Assembly: GCF_900129325.1 (NCBI RefSeq)
Contig: NZ_FQUP01000002.1
Span: 760,668 to 824,667, forward strand
Source of the DNA: Kaistia soli DSM 19436
GTDB taxonomy: Bacteria > Pseudomonadota > Alphaproteobacteria > Rhizobiales > Kaistiaceae
Length of the DNA stretch: 64,000 nucleotides
Direction: 5' to 3'
Shown piece after piece: positions 1 through 11,709 of the stretch. A program made the translations under genes and the position numbers. The notes below the pieces were generated by a model. That model had not been told where the DNA came from. It saw only the letters and a list, made by a program, of their open reading frames with translations, and made no database searches. Each line of letters opens with the position of its first letter. Position 1 is the first letter of the stretch.

Positions 1-1341
1 GAAACCGAGCATCGAGAACTCGCCGGGATCGAGCCCCCGCTCCAGCATCATCTCCTTGATCGAGGACGCGGTGCGCGAGATCAGCACGTCGAACACCGAG
101 CGCGCGGCCTCCTCGAGCGGAATACCAAGGGGCGCGCAGATGGTCTCTTCAAGCGCGGTGACCGCGCGGTCATGCGCGACATTCATTGCGCCGCCCATGA
201 AGTTGCCGGTGTCGATATAGCCGAGCACCACGGCAGCGTCGGTCACCGTGGCGCGCGTTCCGCCGCGGCCATAGCATGCGGGACCGGGAACGGCGCCGGC
301 GCTTTCCGGGCCAACACGGAGAAGAGCATTGTCGATCCAGGCGATCGACCCGCCGCCAGCGCCGAGCGTCCGCAGATCGAAGATCGGCTGCAGGATCGGA
401 AAATTCTCGATCCGCGCCTCGAACACATCCATCGGCTCGCCATCGACAATCAGGCACGCATCGAGACTGGTGCCGCCGACATCGACGGAGAGCACGTTGC
501 GCCGCCCGGTCTCGCGCGCGACATGCAGCGCGCCGGAGACGCCGCCCGCCGGGCCGGAGAAGACGGTGGCGATCGGTTCGGCTTCGGCAAGGTCGAAGGT
601 GAGCGCCCCGCCCGAAGAGTTCATGACGAATTTCTGGCCGGCGAAGCCCTGACGCTCCATGCCGGAGGAAACGCGGCCGAGATAGTTCTTCAGGACCGGC
701 TTGATATAGGCGTCGAGCACGGCCGTGCTGGTGCGCTCATATTCGCGATACTCATTGGCGAGCAGCGCGCCGGCCGAGACTTCCAGTGCCGGATAAGCCT
801 CGCGGATCAGAGCGACTGCCTCGTGCTCATGCGCGGTATTGGCATAGGCATGCAGGAAGCTGACGGCGATCGCCTCGCAGCCCGCTTCTTCGTGCAGCGC
901 CCTTGCCGCAGCGACCACCGCGTCGCGATCGAGAGGTGTGACTTCCGTGCCCTCGAAGTTCATTCGTCCGTCGACGCCGATAATGTGCCGCCGCTCGACG
1001 ATCTGCGGCGGCGGCTCGAGATCGAACTGGTACATATGCGCGAAGTCGACGGCGCCACGTCCGATCTCGAAGATGTCGCGGAACCCCGCATTGGTGATGA
1101 TGCCAACCTTTGCACCTTTGCGTTCAAGGATGGCGTTGAGGCCAAGCGTCGTTCCGTGAACGAAATCCGAGATGTTGGCCGGTGGAAAGCCGAGCCGTCC
1201 CACGGCCGCCACCACGCCCTCGGCCGGATCATGCGGCGTCGTGGGCAGCTTGAATGCGGTCAGTAGCCTGTTCTGAAGGTCGAAGACGACGACGTCGATG
1301 AACGTACCGCCAATATCGATGGCCAGCTTGTATCGGCTCAT
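1..1341 (-). CDS. Hydantoinase/oxoprolinase family protein, A subunit (HyuA-like), 3' end cut by window
   Basis: The 447 codons visible read as the N-terminal part of a HyuA/5-oxoprolinase A subunit, which uses ATP to open a hydantoin or 5-oxoproline ring. The start ATG at 1341 gives MSRYKLAIDIGGTF, the first phosphate-binding loop of the actin-like ATPase fold. A second loop, SVDVGGTSLDAC, lies near residue 290, and the segment VFSGPAGGVSGA between them is typical of the family. The gene follows 12 bases after the transporter ATPase gene on the same strand, so it looks like the last visible gene of a peptide-type uptake operon. A B-subunit gene would be expected beyond the left edge. The substrate (hydantoin, oxoproline or N-methylhydantoin) cannot be told from sequence. 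Confidence 0.88.
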   Translation of the reverse strand, partial: MSRYKLAIDIGGTFIDVVVFDLQNRLLTAFKLPTTPHDPAEGVVAAVGRLGFPPANISDFVHGTTLGLNAILERKGAKVGIITNAGFRDIFEIGRGAVDFAHMYQFDLEPPPQIVERRHIIGVDGRMNFEGTEVTPLDRDAVVAAARALHEEAGCEAIAVSFLHAYANTAHEHEAVALIREAYPALEVSAGALLANEYREYERTSTAVLDAYIKPVLKNYLGRVSSGMERQGFAGQKFVMNSSGGALTFDLAEAEPIATVFSGPAGGVSGALHVARETGRRNVLSVDVGGTSLDACLIVDGEPMDVFEARIENFPILQPIFDLRTLGAGGGSIAWIDNALLRVGPESAGAVPGPACYGRGGTRATVTDAAVVLGYIDTGNFMGGAMNVAHDRAVTALEETICAPLGIPLEEAARSVFDVLISRTASSIKEMMLERGLDPGEFSMLGF

Positions 1342-1353
1342 TCCTGCCTCGGA

Positions 1354-2136
1354 TCAGTAGACGGCATCGAGCAGCCGTGCCGTGTATTCGTTTTGCGGAT
1401 GGTTGAGGACATCGCGCGCGAAACCCTCCTCGACGACGGCGCCCTGGTTCATGACATAGACGCGGTCGCAGAGGAGACGCACGACATTCACGTCATGCGA
1501 GATGAAGACGATGGTGAGGTCGCGCTCTCTGATCATGCGAACGAAGAGTTCGAGGATCTGCGCCTGGATCGAGACGTCGAGCGAAGAGAGCGGCTCGTCG
1601 AGGACCAGCAGTTCCGGCTCGACGGCGATGGCGCGCGCGATGGCGACGCGCTGGCGCTGGCCGCCGGAGAATTCATGCGGATAGCGGTCGCCGGCGTCGG
1701 CGGAAAGGCCGACCTCCTCCAGCAGCGCATTGGCGCGTTCGATCCGCTCTCTCCGTCCGAGATCGGGCCGATGCAGGATCAGGCTCTCCATGACGCTGCC
1801 GCGCACCGTGGCGCGAGGGTTGAGGCTGCCATAGGGATCCTGGAACACGATCTGAACGTCGGACTTGAAGGCAAACCGCTCTTTGCGCGTGTAGGAGGCG
1901 ATGTCGCGGCCCTTGAAGCGATAGCTGCCGCCGTCATAGCTGGTGAGGCAGGTAATGATGTTGGCGACGGTCGACTTGCCGCTGCCGGATTCGCCGAGGA
2001 TGCCGACCACCTCGCCGCGGCCGACGGCGATGTTGATGTCGCGCAGCGCGAAGCTGCGATTCTGCACGAAGAGCCGGCGCGCAAAGCTCTTCGCGACCCC
2101 CTTCAGTTCCACCATCGGGTTGCCCTCGCTCGCCAT
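1354..2136 (-). CDS. Dipeptide/oligopeptide-type ABC transporter ATP-binding protein (DppF/OppF-like)
   Basis: A 260-residue ABC ATPase: Walker A GESGSGKS at 48-55, Q-loop VFQDPYGSLNP near 98, signature SGGQRQR from 157, Walker B LLVLDE at 176-181, and the H-loop FISHD. It energises uptake together with the ATPase encoded just upstream. The upstream stop codon directly abuts this start. A second possible start at residue 8 has a GAGGG just before it, so the exact start is open. It lacks the long C-terminal oligopeptide extension of its partner, as is usual for the F-type subunit of the pair. Confidence 0.93.
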   Translation of the reverse strand: MASEGNPMVELKGVAKSFARRLFVQNRSFALRDINIAVGRGEVVGILGESGSGKSTVANIITCLTSYDGGSYRFKGRDIASYTRKERFAFKSDVQIVFQDPYGSLNPRATVRGSVMESLILHRPDLGRRERIERANALLEEVGLSADAGDRYPHEFSGGQRQRVAIARAIAVEPELLVLDEPLSSLDVSIQAQILELFVRMIRERDLTIVFISHDVNVVRLLCDRVYVMNQGAVVEEGFARDVLNHPQNEYTARLLDAVY

Positions 2137-3135
2137 CTAGTGCACCCCCCGGCCGAGAATGCAGGCGCTGAAGATGGAGGCGGTTCCGGCGTTCTGCGGC
2201 AGGTCCGTCGTCCGGCAGGCCGTGACGACATAGGGGCACCGGGAGGCGAAGGCACAGCCCTTGAGGCCGAAGCCCGCCCCAACAGGCTCGCCGGGTATCG
2301 ATCGAATATCGGCGAGGGTCTTTTCCCGCGTGGGGATGCAGTCGAACAGCGCCTCCGTATAGGGATGGATCGTGCTTTGGCCAATGTCGCCTGATGGGAC
2401 GATGTTCAGCAACTGACCGCCATAGAGCACCGCGATGCGGCCGACGCTCTGGCGCAGCAATTCGAGATTGTGGCTGATCAGGATCACCGCGAGATCGTGC
2501 TTGCGGCTTCGATCGAGGATCAACTCGATGACGCGGCGCTGCGTAATCGCGTCGAGGGCGGTCGTCGGCTCATCGGCGACGAGAAGCTTCGGGTCTTGCG
2601 CGAGCGCGATGGCGAAGACCATTCGCTGGCGCATGCCGCCCGAGAACTGGTCGGGAAACTGGTTGAAGGCAAGCGCCGGTTCGGGAATGCCGACTTCGGC
2701 CATCAGGCCGATCGCCGCCTCGCGCGTTCGCTCCGCGCCCATCGGCCAGCCCTTGGCGAGATAGATCGCCTCGGTAATCTGCTTGCCGATCCGCATCGAG
2801 GGGTTGAGCGAGGAAAACGGATCCTGCGGCACGAAGCCGATGCTATGGCCGAGCAGCTTGCGCGCTTTGTTCGCATAGCCGTTTACCGGCAGATCCTGGC
2901 CGTTGAAGCGGACGCTGCCGCCTGCGACATAGGCATCATCTTGCAGGCCGAGCAGCGTGCGCGTCAGCAGCGTCTTGCCGGAACCGGACTCGCCGACGAT
3001 GCCGAACACCTCGCGCGGTCGTACAGCAAGCGAGACGCCCGCTACCATGGTGCGGTTGCCGGTGCGGAGCGCGACCGAAACGTCCCGGATTTCGAGCAGC
3101 GGGCGATCAGTGGTAGGCGGGGCGAGGCTGGCCAT
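2137..3135 (-). CDS. Dipeptide/oligopeptide-type ABC transporter ATP-binding protein (DppD/OppD-like)
   Basis: A 332-residue ABC ATPase with Walker A GESGSGKT at 48-55, Q-loop FVPQDPFSSLNP, signature SGGMRQR at 165-171 and Walker B LLVADE at 184-189. The C-terminal region holds the PGEPVG segment and a cysteine pattern GCAFASRCP...CR, the oligopeptide/dipeptide extension typical of D-type subunits. It starts 3 bases after the DppC-like permease gene ends, so the genes are very probably translated from one message. Confidence 0.93.
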   Translation of the reverse strand: MASLAPPTTDRPLLEIRDVSVALRTGNRTMVAGVSLAVRPREVFGIVGESGSGKTLLTRTLLGLQDDAYVAGGSVRFNGQDLPVNGYANKARKLLGHSIGFVPQDPFSSLNPSMRIGKQITEAIYLAKGWPMGAERTREAAIGLMAEVGIPEPALAFNQFPDQFSGGMRQRMVFAIALAQDPKLLVADEPTTALDAITQRRVIELILDRSRKHDLAVILISHNLELLRQSVGRIAVLYGGQLLNIVPSGDIGQSTIHPYTEALFDCIPTREKTLADIRSIPGEPVGAGFGLKGCAFASRCPYVVTACRTTDLPQNAGTASIFSACILGRGVH

Positions 3136-3138
3136 GCC

Positions 3139-3978
3139 CTAGCGCCGTCGCGAGGTTGGATCGAGTTCACGCCGCAGCATGTCGCCGATCACATTGAAGC
3201 TGACGGCCGTGATGAAGATCGCGATGCCCGGGGCGAGCACGATCCACCAGCCGTTCGAAACATAGGACCTTCCATCGGCGATCATCGCGCCCCATTCGGG
3301 CGCGGGGATCTGTGCGCCGACACCGATGAAGGAGAGGCCAGAGATCGCCAGCATGACGGCGGAGATATCGAGAGCGATCTGGATGAGCATCACGTCCATC
3401 GCGTTGGGGATGACGTAATGCAGCACCTTGCGATGTGTCGGCACGCCGAGCGCGTCTGCACTGGCTATGAATTTCTGCGAGAGGATATCGGCCGTCACCA
3501 TGCGCGAGAGCCGCGCATAGTTCGGCCACCATGAGAAGATCAAAGCCCAGATCGCGGCCTCGAGGCTGGCGCCCAGCGCTGAGGCGAAGCCGAGGGCGAG
3601 GATCAGCGGCGGGAAGCCGAGCCAGATATCGGCGAGCCGCATCAGCATGTTGTCGACCGCGCCGCCGACAAAGGCCGAAGCGATGCCGATCGTGCAGCCG
3701 ATGATCACCACAACGATGATGACCGCGAAGGTCGAGGCGAGCGTCAGCCGGGCGCCATAGAGCAGCCGGCTCAGCACGTCGCGCCCCGAACCATCGGTGC
3801 CGAGCCAATGCAGCATGGAGGGCGCCTGCAGCTTGGCGCGAAAATCGATCTTCATGGGATCGAAGGGGACGAGAAAGGCCCCGACCAGCGCCAGCAGCAA
3901 GATCAGGCAGCCGAGCACGATTGCGGTGCGCTCGACATTGGTCTTGGGAAACGACAGCAACCGACGAAGCACTCTCAT
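3139..3978 (-). CDS. Dipeptide/oligopeptide-type ABC transporter permease (DppC-like)
   Basis: A 279-residue inner-membrane permease. An N-terminal membrane segment is followed by the family hallmark GTDGSGRDVLSRLLYG and, later, the cytoplasmic coupling loop around ADALGVPTHRKVLHYVIPN. The longer open frame reaches to 4512, but the real start is the ATG at 3978. It overlaps the stop of the DppB-like gene by four bases (ATGA) and gives a protein of normal family length. It should pair with the DppB-like subunit to form the channel. Confidence 0.92.
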   Translation of the reverse strand: MRVLRRLLSFPKTNVERTAIVLGCLILLLALVGAFLVPFDPMKIDFRAKLQAPSMLHWLGTDGSGRDVLSRLLYGARLTLASTFAVIIVVVIIGCTIGIASAFVGGAVDNMLMRLADIWLGFPPLILALGFASALGASLEAAIWALIFSWWPNYARLSRMVTADILSQKFIASADALGVPTHRKVLHYVIPNAMDVMLIQIALDISAVMLAISGLSFIGVGAQIPAPEWGAMIADGRSYVSNGWWIVLAPGIAIFITAVSFNVIGDMLRRELDPTSRRR

Positions 3979-4982
3979 GCCCCCGCATGCTTGCGCGGGG
4001 TCAGCAGAAAGAGCGCGATATCGACCACGAGATTGGAGATCAGGAAGACAAGTCCGACGACGAAGACGACTGCGACCACGGCATGGATATCGGATTGCGT
4101 CACCGCCTTGACCGCATAGCGCCCGATGCCTGGCCGGCCAAAAATCTCTTCGACCAGCACGGTCGCGCCCAGCATCCAGCCGAACTGCATGCCGAACACC
4201 GTGAGCGCGGGCGTGGCGCCATTGGCGAAGACATGGCGCACCATGATCCGGCCCTCGCTGGCGCCCTTGGCGCGGGCCAGCACCACATAGTCCTTGCGGA
4301 ATTCTCCCATCATTGCCGTCCGGGTGATGCGCACGCCGACGGCGGTGAAGAGCAGCGTCAGGGCGAAGGCGGGCAGCACGAGATGGGCGAGGGCGTCGGC
4401 AAAGACGTCGAAGCGGCCCTGCATCAGGCTGTCGAGAAGGGTAAATCCCGTCGCGCCGGTGAAGTCGCGGTTTTCGAAGCCAAGCCGGCCGGCCGTCGGC
4501 AGCAGACGCCACTGCCCCGCGACTACCTGCTGGAGGATGATCGCCAGCCAGAAGATTGGCAGGCCAGCGCCGGCCATCACGACGAGGCGCACGACATCGT
4601 CGAAGGTGGTGCCGGCATAGCGCGCGGTGAGGAGGCCGAGCGGCAGCGAGACCGCGAGATTGATTACCATGGCCACGAAGACGAGTTCGAGCGACGGCGG
4701 CAGTTCGCGGATGATGTCACTGGCGATCGGCTGGCGCGTGAACCAGGAGGTGCCGAGGTCGCCATGCAGGATGTTGCTGCAATAGATCCAGAACTGGACG
4801 AGGAGCGGCCGATCGAGACCCATTTCCTGCCGGACCGCGGCGATCTTGTCGGCGCCGGCATTCGGCCCGGCGGCGACGATCGCCGGATCGCCCGACACCA
4901 CATGGCTGAGCAGGAAGGTGATGAAGAGAAGGACGCAGAGCGAAAGGATCGAGAACAGGATCCGCTGACCGACATAGCGCAT
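3975..4982 (-). CDS. Dipeptide/oligopeptide-type ABC transporter permease (DppB-like)
   Basis: A 335-residue permease starting MRYVGQRILFSILSL, the usual DppB opening with one membrane segment, then a periplasmic part with DRPLLVQFWIY and GDLGTSW, both common in this family. The coupling-loop region reads ARAKGASEGRIMVRHVFANG. It overlaps the DppC-like gene by four bases and begins 35 bases after the binding-protein gene ends, in the standard A-B-C-D-F order. Confidence 0.92.
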   Translation of the reverse strand: MRYVGQRILFSILSLCVLLFITFLLSHVVSGDPAIVAAGPNAGADKIAAVRQEMGLDRPLLVQFWIYCSNILHGDLGTSWFTRQPIASDIIRELPPSLELVFVAMVINLAVSLPLGLLTARYAGTTFDDVVRLVVMAGAGLPIFWLAIILQQVVAGQWRLLPTAGRLGFENRDFTGATGFTLLDSLMQGRFDVFADALAHLVLPAFALTLLFTAVGVRITRTAMMGEFRKDYVVLARAKGASEGRIMVRHVFANGATPALTVFGMQFGWMLGATVLVEEIFGRPGIGRYAVKAVTQSDIHAVVAVVFVVGLVFLISNLVVDIALFLLTPRKHAGA

Positions 4983-5017
4983 ATCCAGCCTCTGCGTCTT
5001 CCCGACCCGGACCCGGC

Positions 5018-6568
5018 CTATTTCAGGCCGATATCCATGATGTTGAAGGTCTGGTGGTGGGCCGCGTTATATTTGTAGCCCTCGACCTTGTCCGAGACTG
5101 CGACGACCGAGCCCGGATAGGAGACGGTAATGACCGCGAAGTCTTTGCCGATGAGGACCTGCGCCTTCTTGTAGAGTTCGGCGCGCTTGGCCGGGTCGGC
5201 GGAGCTTGCGGCCTCGTTGAGAAGCGCGTCGACCTCCTTGTTCGAATACTGCGCCCAGTTGTAGCCGCCATTGGAGCCGGTCAGGGCGCTGTTGAACGAC
5301 GCGTTCAGGATGGCGTGCGGGTCGGGGAAGGGCGGGAAGGAGTAGATCATGTTGATGTCGGCGGTGGTATCGACCTTCTGTACGGTCGCCGCCTGCGCGG
5401 GCCACGTCATGCCTTCCGCGTTCAGCGTGATGCCAATCTCGGCGAGGTTCGATTGCAACTGTTCAACCGCGCTCTTCTCTTCCTGGATCGCCGGAAGATA
5501 GCGCACGGTCAGCGTCGTACCGGCCCAGCCATTGTCGTCGACCATCTTCTTGGCGCCGGCGAGATCGAAAGCGAGCTCGGTGCCGGATTCGTGACCCGGC
5601 CAGCTCGTGGGCAGCGGGCCGTCCGGAAGCGTTCCGAGGCCCATCAGGACTTGGTCGAGATGCAGCTGGCGGTCGAAGGTCTTGGCCAGCATCTCGCGGA
5701 ACTTCGGGTTGCCGGTCGGGCCCTTGCTGGCTGTGTTGAAGTCGAAATAGAGCGGCGTCGCGGCCTGGCCGACATCGACGACATAGCCCGGCTCCTTCAT
5801 CAGCGCGAGCTTGTCCTCGACGGTTATGTCCGGCGCGATCTGAACCTCGCCGCTCTTCAGCAGCGAGAGCTGCGTCGAGGGTTCGGTGATGTAGCGGAAG
5901 ACGACCTCGGCCACATGATTGCCGTCCCAACCGCCCCAATATTTGTCGAACGCCTTCAGCGAGACGGCTTCGGTTGGATTGTAGGACGCAATGACATAAG
6001 GGCCCGACCCGGCTTCGTTGACCGCGAGCCACTGGCGCGCATTGTCTTCGGCCATATGCGGCTCGACGAGTGCCTTGTTGACCACATAGATGCGTGACAG
6101 TGCCGAAAGGAACGGCCCGAACGGCTTCGAAAGCGTCAGCTTGACCGTATGGTCATCGACGACTTCAGCGCCGCTGAGCGGCCCGATATCGTTGAGCACA
6201 TTGGCTTTTGCCGCCTTCAGCCGGTCGAGCGTGAACTTGACGTCGGCTGCGGTGAGCTTTGACCCATCGTGGAACACGACGTCGTCGCGCAGCGTGAAGG
6301 TGTAGGTGAGCCCATCCTCCGAAATTGTCCAGCTCTTGGCGAGCCGCGGTGAAACCGCGGTCTCGCCAGCCGGGAACTGCACCAGCGCGTCATAGGCGCC
6401 GAGGAGGAGTTCATCGACCGTCGAATTGGTCGCGTTGGCCGGGTCGAGATTCTCCGGCGTCTCGTTCTCGGCGATGACGAGCGTGCCGGTTGGTGCGGCA
6501 ATCGCCAGCGAAGAGACACCCGACAAGGCTGCGACCAAGACAGGAATAAACCTTGCGCGCGAACGCAT
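5018..6568 (-). CDS. Periplasmic peptide-type solute-binding protein (SBP family 5)
   Basis: A 516-residue family 5 solute-binding protein. The ATG at 6568 is preferred over the longer frame because GGAGG lies 7-12 bases upstream and because it places a normal signal peptide (MRSRARFIPVLVAALSG... cleaved after AIAA) at the N terminus. Family features include ENETPENLDPANATN, TYTFTLRDDVVFHDG and the C-terminal YKYNAAHHQTFNIMDI. It heads the leftward operon, with a promoter and a GntR-type site just upstream. The class binds di/oligopeptides, but also nickel, opines and other small molecules. Its link to a HyuA-like enzyme argues for a cyclic amide or amino-acid derivative. Confidence 0.92.
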   Translation of the reverse strand: MRSRARFIPVLVAALSGVSSLAIAAPTGTLVIAENETPENLDPANATNSTVDELLLGAYDALVQFPAGETAVSPRLAKSWTISEDGLTYTFTLRDDVVFHDGSKLTAADVKFTLDRLKAAKANVLNDIGPLSGAEVVDDHTVKLTLSKPFGPFLSALSRIYVVNKALVEPHMAEDNARQWLAVNEAGSGPYVIASYNPTEAVSLKAFDKYWGGWDGNHVAEVVFRYITEPSTQLSLLKSGEVQIAPDITVEDKLALMKEPGYVVDVGQAATPLYFDFNTASKGPTGNPKFREMLAKTFDRQLHLDQVLMGLGTLPDGPLPTSWPGHESGTELAFDLAGAKKMVDDNGWAGTTLTVRYLPAIQEEKSAVEQLQSNLAEIGITLNAEGMTWPAQAATVQKVDTTADINMIYSFPPFPDPHAILNASFNSALTGSNGGYNWAQYSNKEVDALLNEAASSADPAKRAELYKKAQVLIGKDFAVITVSYPGSVVAVSDKVEGYKYNAAHHQTFNIMDIGLK

Positions 6569-6590
6569 TGACGACCTCCGGAATTCGTTT

Positions 6591-6598
6591 GGTATACC
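6591..6598. promoter_or_regulatory. Candidate GntR/FadR-subfamily operator, proximal site
   Basis: GGTATACC is a perfect 8-base palindrome around GTATAC, the core often bound by FadR-subfamily (FCD) GntR proteins. It sits just downstream of the candidate promoter for the peptide-type operon. Confidence 0.5.
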
Positions 6599-6609
6599 GT
6601 GAGTATTCG

Positions 6610-6637
6610 ATGCTAGCACGCAACGGGGGACTGTCAA
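6610..6637 (-). promoter_or_regulatory. Candidate sigma-70-type promoter of the peptide-type operon
   Basis: On the minus strand TTGACA (6632-6637) is followed after 16 bases by TAGCAT (6610-6615, four of six matches to TATAAT). The predicted start of transcription is near 6603, just before the GTATAC site, which would suit repression by the divergent GntR protein. Confidence 0.45.
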
Positions 6638-6868
6638 CGCCTTTCTAGGCTCGGGCTTGTGAGGTTTGGCGATGAAGAAGGGCCTGCGCCGAGGAGCCGG
6701 CACGCTGCGGCCCAGACGCCGAATAAGAGGGAGAGGGAAGCGCAATGTCGTCGCGCAACATGCGGTGTTTAGGACGGGACGATCGATGCGGCGAATGGAG
6801 TTGCGTCATACGAGCGCTCCCGCACAGCGTGTGACGGACGGCTTGAATGAACCGGCCGGATTCCAATT

Positions 6869-6874
6869 GTATAC
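6869..6874. promoter_or_regulatory. Candidate GntR/FadR-subfamily operator, distal site
   Basis: GTATAC within CAATTGTATACG, about 60 bases before the GntR gene. It has the same core as the site at 6591-6598, which suggests autoregulation as well as control of the divergent operon. Confidence 0.45.
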
Positions 6875-6935
6875 GCCGTGGACAATCCCCTAGGGATCGA
6901 CTAGGCATGAATCATCGGGGACGGAGCGTATCGTG

Positions 6936-7655
6936 ATGCGCAGAAACACAGCCAACCGTGCGGAACCGGACCAGCCGGCGGGTGACCGGCCCCCTGTTGC
7001 CGAGCCCGTTGCCTTTGCGACGCGGCAGCCGCCCAAGAATCTCTCGGCCCTCGCCTATGCCGAGATCGCGCGGCTCATCGAGAAGAAGGAGCTGCGCGCC
7101 GGCGAAGTTGTCGTCGAGCAGAACCTCGCCGCTTATCTCGGCATCTCGCGCACGCCGGTCCGCCAGGCCTTGCAGCGGCTGGAGCTCGAAGGGTTGCTCG
7201 TCAAGTCGAACACCAAGTCCTTCGTGGTCAGGAAGGTCGACCTCAAGGAATATCTGCAAAGCCTGAAGGCACGCGAGATCATGGAATCGGCGGCCGCGGG
7301 CATGTGTGTCGAACTCGCGCCGGCCGAACGCATCGCGGCGGCCAAGGTGACGCTCGGACGTCTCAAGGCCAGTTCGCGCTACGACCAGGAAGAGCACTGG
7401 GCCTCCGACCGGGAAGTGCATGACATCGTCGCGGATTTCTGCGGCAATCAGGTCGTCGGCAATATCGTCAAGTCGCTCCGCGTGACGACGAAACTGTTCG
7501 AAGTCGAGCGGCTCGCAGAACGGCTTGAGCCGGATACGCGTCAGCACGAGGTCATTCTCGACAAGATCGAGCAACGCGACGCCGCCGGCGCGCGCAAGGC
7601 GATGGCCGATCACATCAAGTCGCTGTTTCAATTCGCGCTCGATACGGTCGCCTGA
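6936..7655 (+). CDS. GntR family transcriptional regulator, FCD (FadR) subfamily
   Basis: A protein of about 239 residues: an N-terminal winged helix (near residues 30-95, with RAGEVVVEQNLAAYLGISRT and PVRQALQRLELEGLL) followed by an all-helical FCD ligand domain with WASDREVHDIV. ATG at 6936 and GTG at 6933 are both possible, with GGAG at 6923-6926. The gene is divergent from the peptide-type uptake/HyuA operon, its most likely target, and the two GTATAC sites between them are the likely operators. The ligand is unknown. Confidence 0.9.
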   Translation: MRRNTANRAEPDQPAGDRPPVAEPVAFATRQPPKNLSALAYAEIARLIEKKELRAGEVVVEQNLAAYLGISRTPVRQALQRLELEGLLVKSNTKSFVVRKVDLKEYLQSLKAREIMESAAAGMCVELAPAERIAAAKVTLGRLKASSRYDQEEHWASDREVHDIVADFCGNQVVGNIVKSLRVTTKLFEVERLAERLEPDTRQHEVILDKIEQRDAAGARKAMADHIKSLFQFALDTVA

Positions 7656-7755
7656 GGCCCGTCATACCGCCTCCATATCGGCATCGCGCGCGTTGACGGC
7701 TGCTGCGCGCGATAGGATATCGGAGCGGCGCCAATTCCGGCACAAGGGAATCACA

Positions 7756-8427
7756 ATGGCCGACAGGGCACTATTTGCAGGGCGGAGCTTTGCCGCCCTG
7801 CTGTTCGACATGGATGGAACGCTGCTGTCCTCGATCGAGGCGGCGGAGCGGATCTGGGGCCGCTGGGCGGCTCGGCACGGTCTCGATGTCGAAGCATTCC
7901 TGCCGACCATCCATGGCGTCCGAGCGATCGACACCATCCGCAGGTTGGATCTCCCTGGTGTCGATCCTGAACTCGAAGCCGCCGGCCTTACCGAGGATGA
8001 GATGCACGACATGGGGGGCATCAAGCCGATCGCCGGCGCGGTCGCCTTTCTGGCTGGGTTGCCCGCTGATCGATGGGCGATTGTCACGTCAGCGCCGCAT
8101 GCGCTGGCGCGCCGCCGTCTCGCCGCGGCCGGGCTGCCTGTGCCCGAGGTTCTCGTCGCGGCGGAGGATGTCACTCGCGGCAAGCCCCTGCCTGACTGCT
8201 ATCACCTCGCGGCAAGCCGTCTCGGCGTTGGGACGGCAGATTGCGTCGTGTTCGAGGATGCGCCAGCCGGCATCGCCGCGGGCGAGGCCTCTGGTGCCGC
8301 AGTCGTGGTAATCGCGGCGACGCATCTCGAGCCGATGGCGACGCCTCATCCGCTCATTGAAAGCTATGACGAACTTGCGCTCAGCATCGAGGACGGGCAG
8401 CGGATCATTCTTGGAGCACGTGGCTGA
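7756..8427 (+). CDS. HAD-superfamily sugar/polyol phosphatase (GPP/DOG-like)
   Basis: A 223-residue HAD phosphatase: motif I FDMDGTLLSS with nucleophile Asp18 and acid/base Asp20, motif II IVTSAP, motif III around TRGKPLPDCY and motif IV VVFEDAPAGI. The cap-region HGVRAIDT resembles the HG-R pattern of 2-deoxyglucose-6-phosphate and glycerol-3-phosphate phosphatases. The ATG at 7756 is preferred to a longer frame because AAGGGA precedes it and the protein then starts just before motif I. It lies 100 bases after the GntR gene and may or may not be co-transcribed with it. Confidence 0.85.
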   Translation: MADRALFAGRSFAALLFDMDGTLLSSIEAAERIWGRWAARHGLDVEAFLPTIHGVRAIDTIRRLDLPGVDPELEAAGLTEDEMHDMGGIKPIAGAVAFLAGLPADRWAIVTSAPHALARRRLAAAGLPVPEVLVAAEDVTRGKPLPDCYHLAASRLGVGTADCVVFEDAPAGIAAGEASGAAVVVIAATHLEPMATPHPLIESYDELALSIEDGQRIILGARG

Positions 8428-8681
8428 ACAGGCCGTCGCGAAATGACGGACCGGCGGCTGCACTCTGATGCAACCTGATTGCTGTGGCCCTATGGAGCGG
8501 AATCCGAGGTTAAGGCGTTGTAGCTCGAATGGGGCCGTCGCCGTGACGGATCAGCAGGCGTTGGGCGGCCGCGCTGATTCTCGTGCAGTTGGGCGTAGGC
8601 GTGGAGGTCGAGGGGATTGTCGATGAATTGCCGACGTGTAGATGCGGTGTGCGCGCCGCTTTCCCCGCGCAGGATGCCGGC

Positions 8682-11615
<2,934 letters not shown>

Positions 11616-11650
11616 CAAACGCGGCCCTCATCCGCCGTCCATCCATGCTT

Positions 11651-11669
11651 TCACGGCCGGCTGCCGTGA
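11651..11669 (+). terminator. Candidate terminator hairpin after the histidine kinase gene
   Basis: TCACGGC and GCCGTGA form a perfect 7-bp stem with a 5-base loop 36 bases after the kinase stop codon. There is no U-run, so the role is tentative. Confidence 0.4.
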
Positions 11670-11709
11670 CGTAATCTTCCGGCGGGGAACTGCTGCCCGG
11701 GAGAACTGG

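Larger units (their letters stand above)
6569..6935. other. Divergent control region between the peptide-type operon and the GntR gene
   Basis: This 367-base spacer holds the start regions of two divergent units. Seen in it are a leftward sigma-70-like promoter (6610-6637) and two GTATAC sites near its two ends (6591-6598, 6869-6874). The middle (about 6640-6840) has short open frames only, none with a convincing ribosome site or family resemblance. Confidence 0.7.

Noticed and set aside
172-1266. A 364-residue open frame on the plus strand at the left edge
   Set aside because: The opposite strand encodes a HyuA-like protein with both ATPase loops; the plus frame shows no family features.
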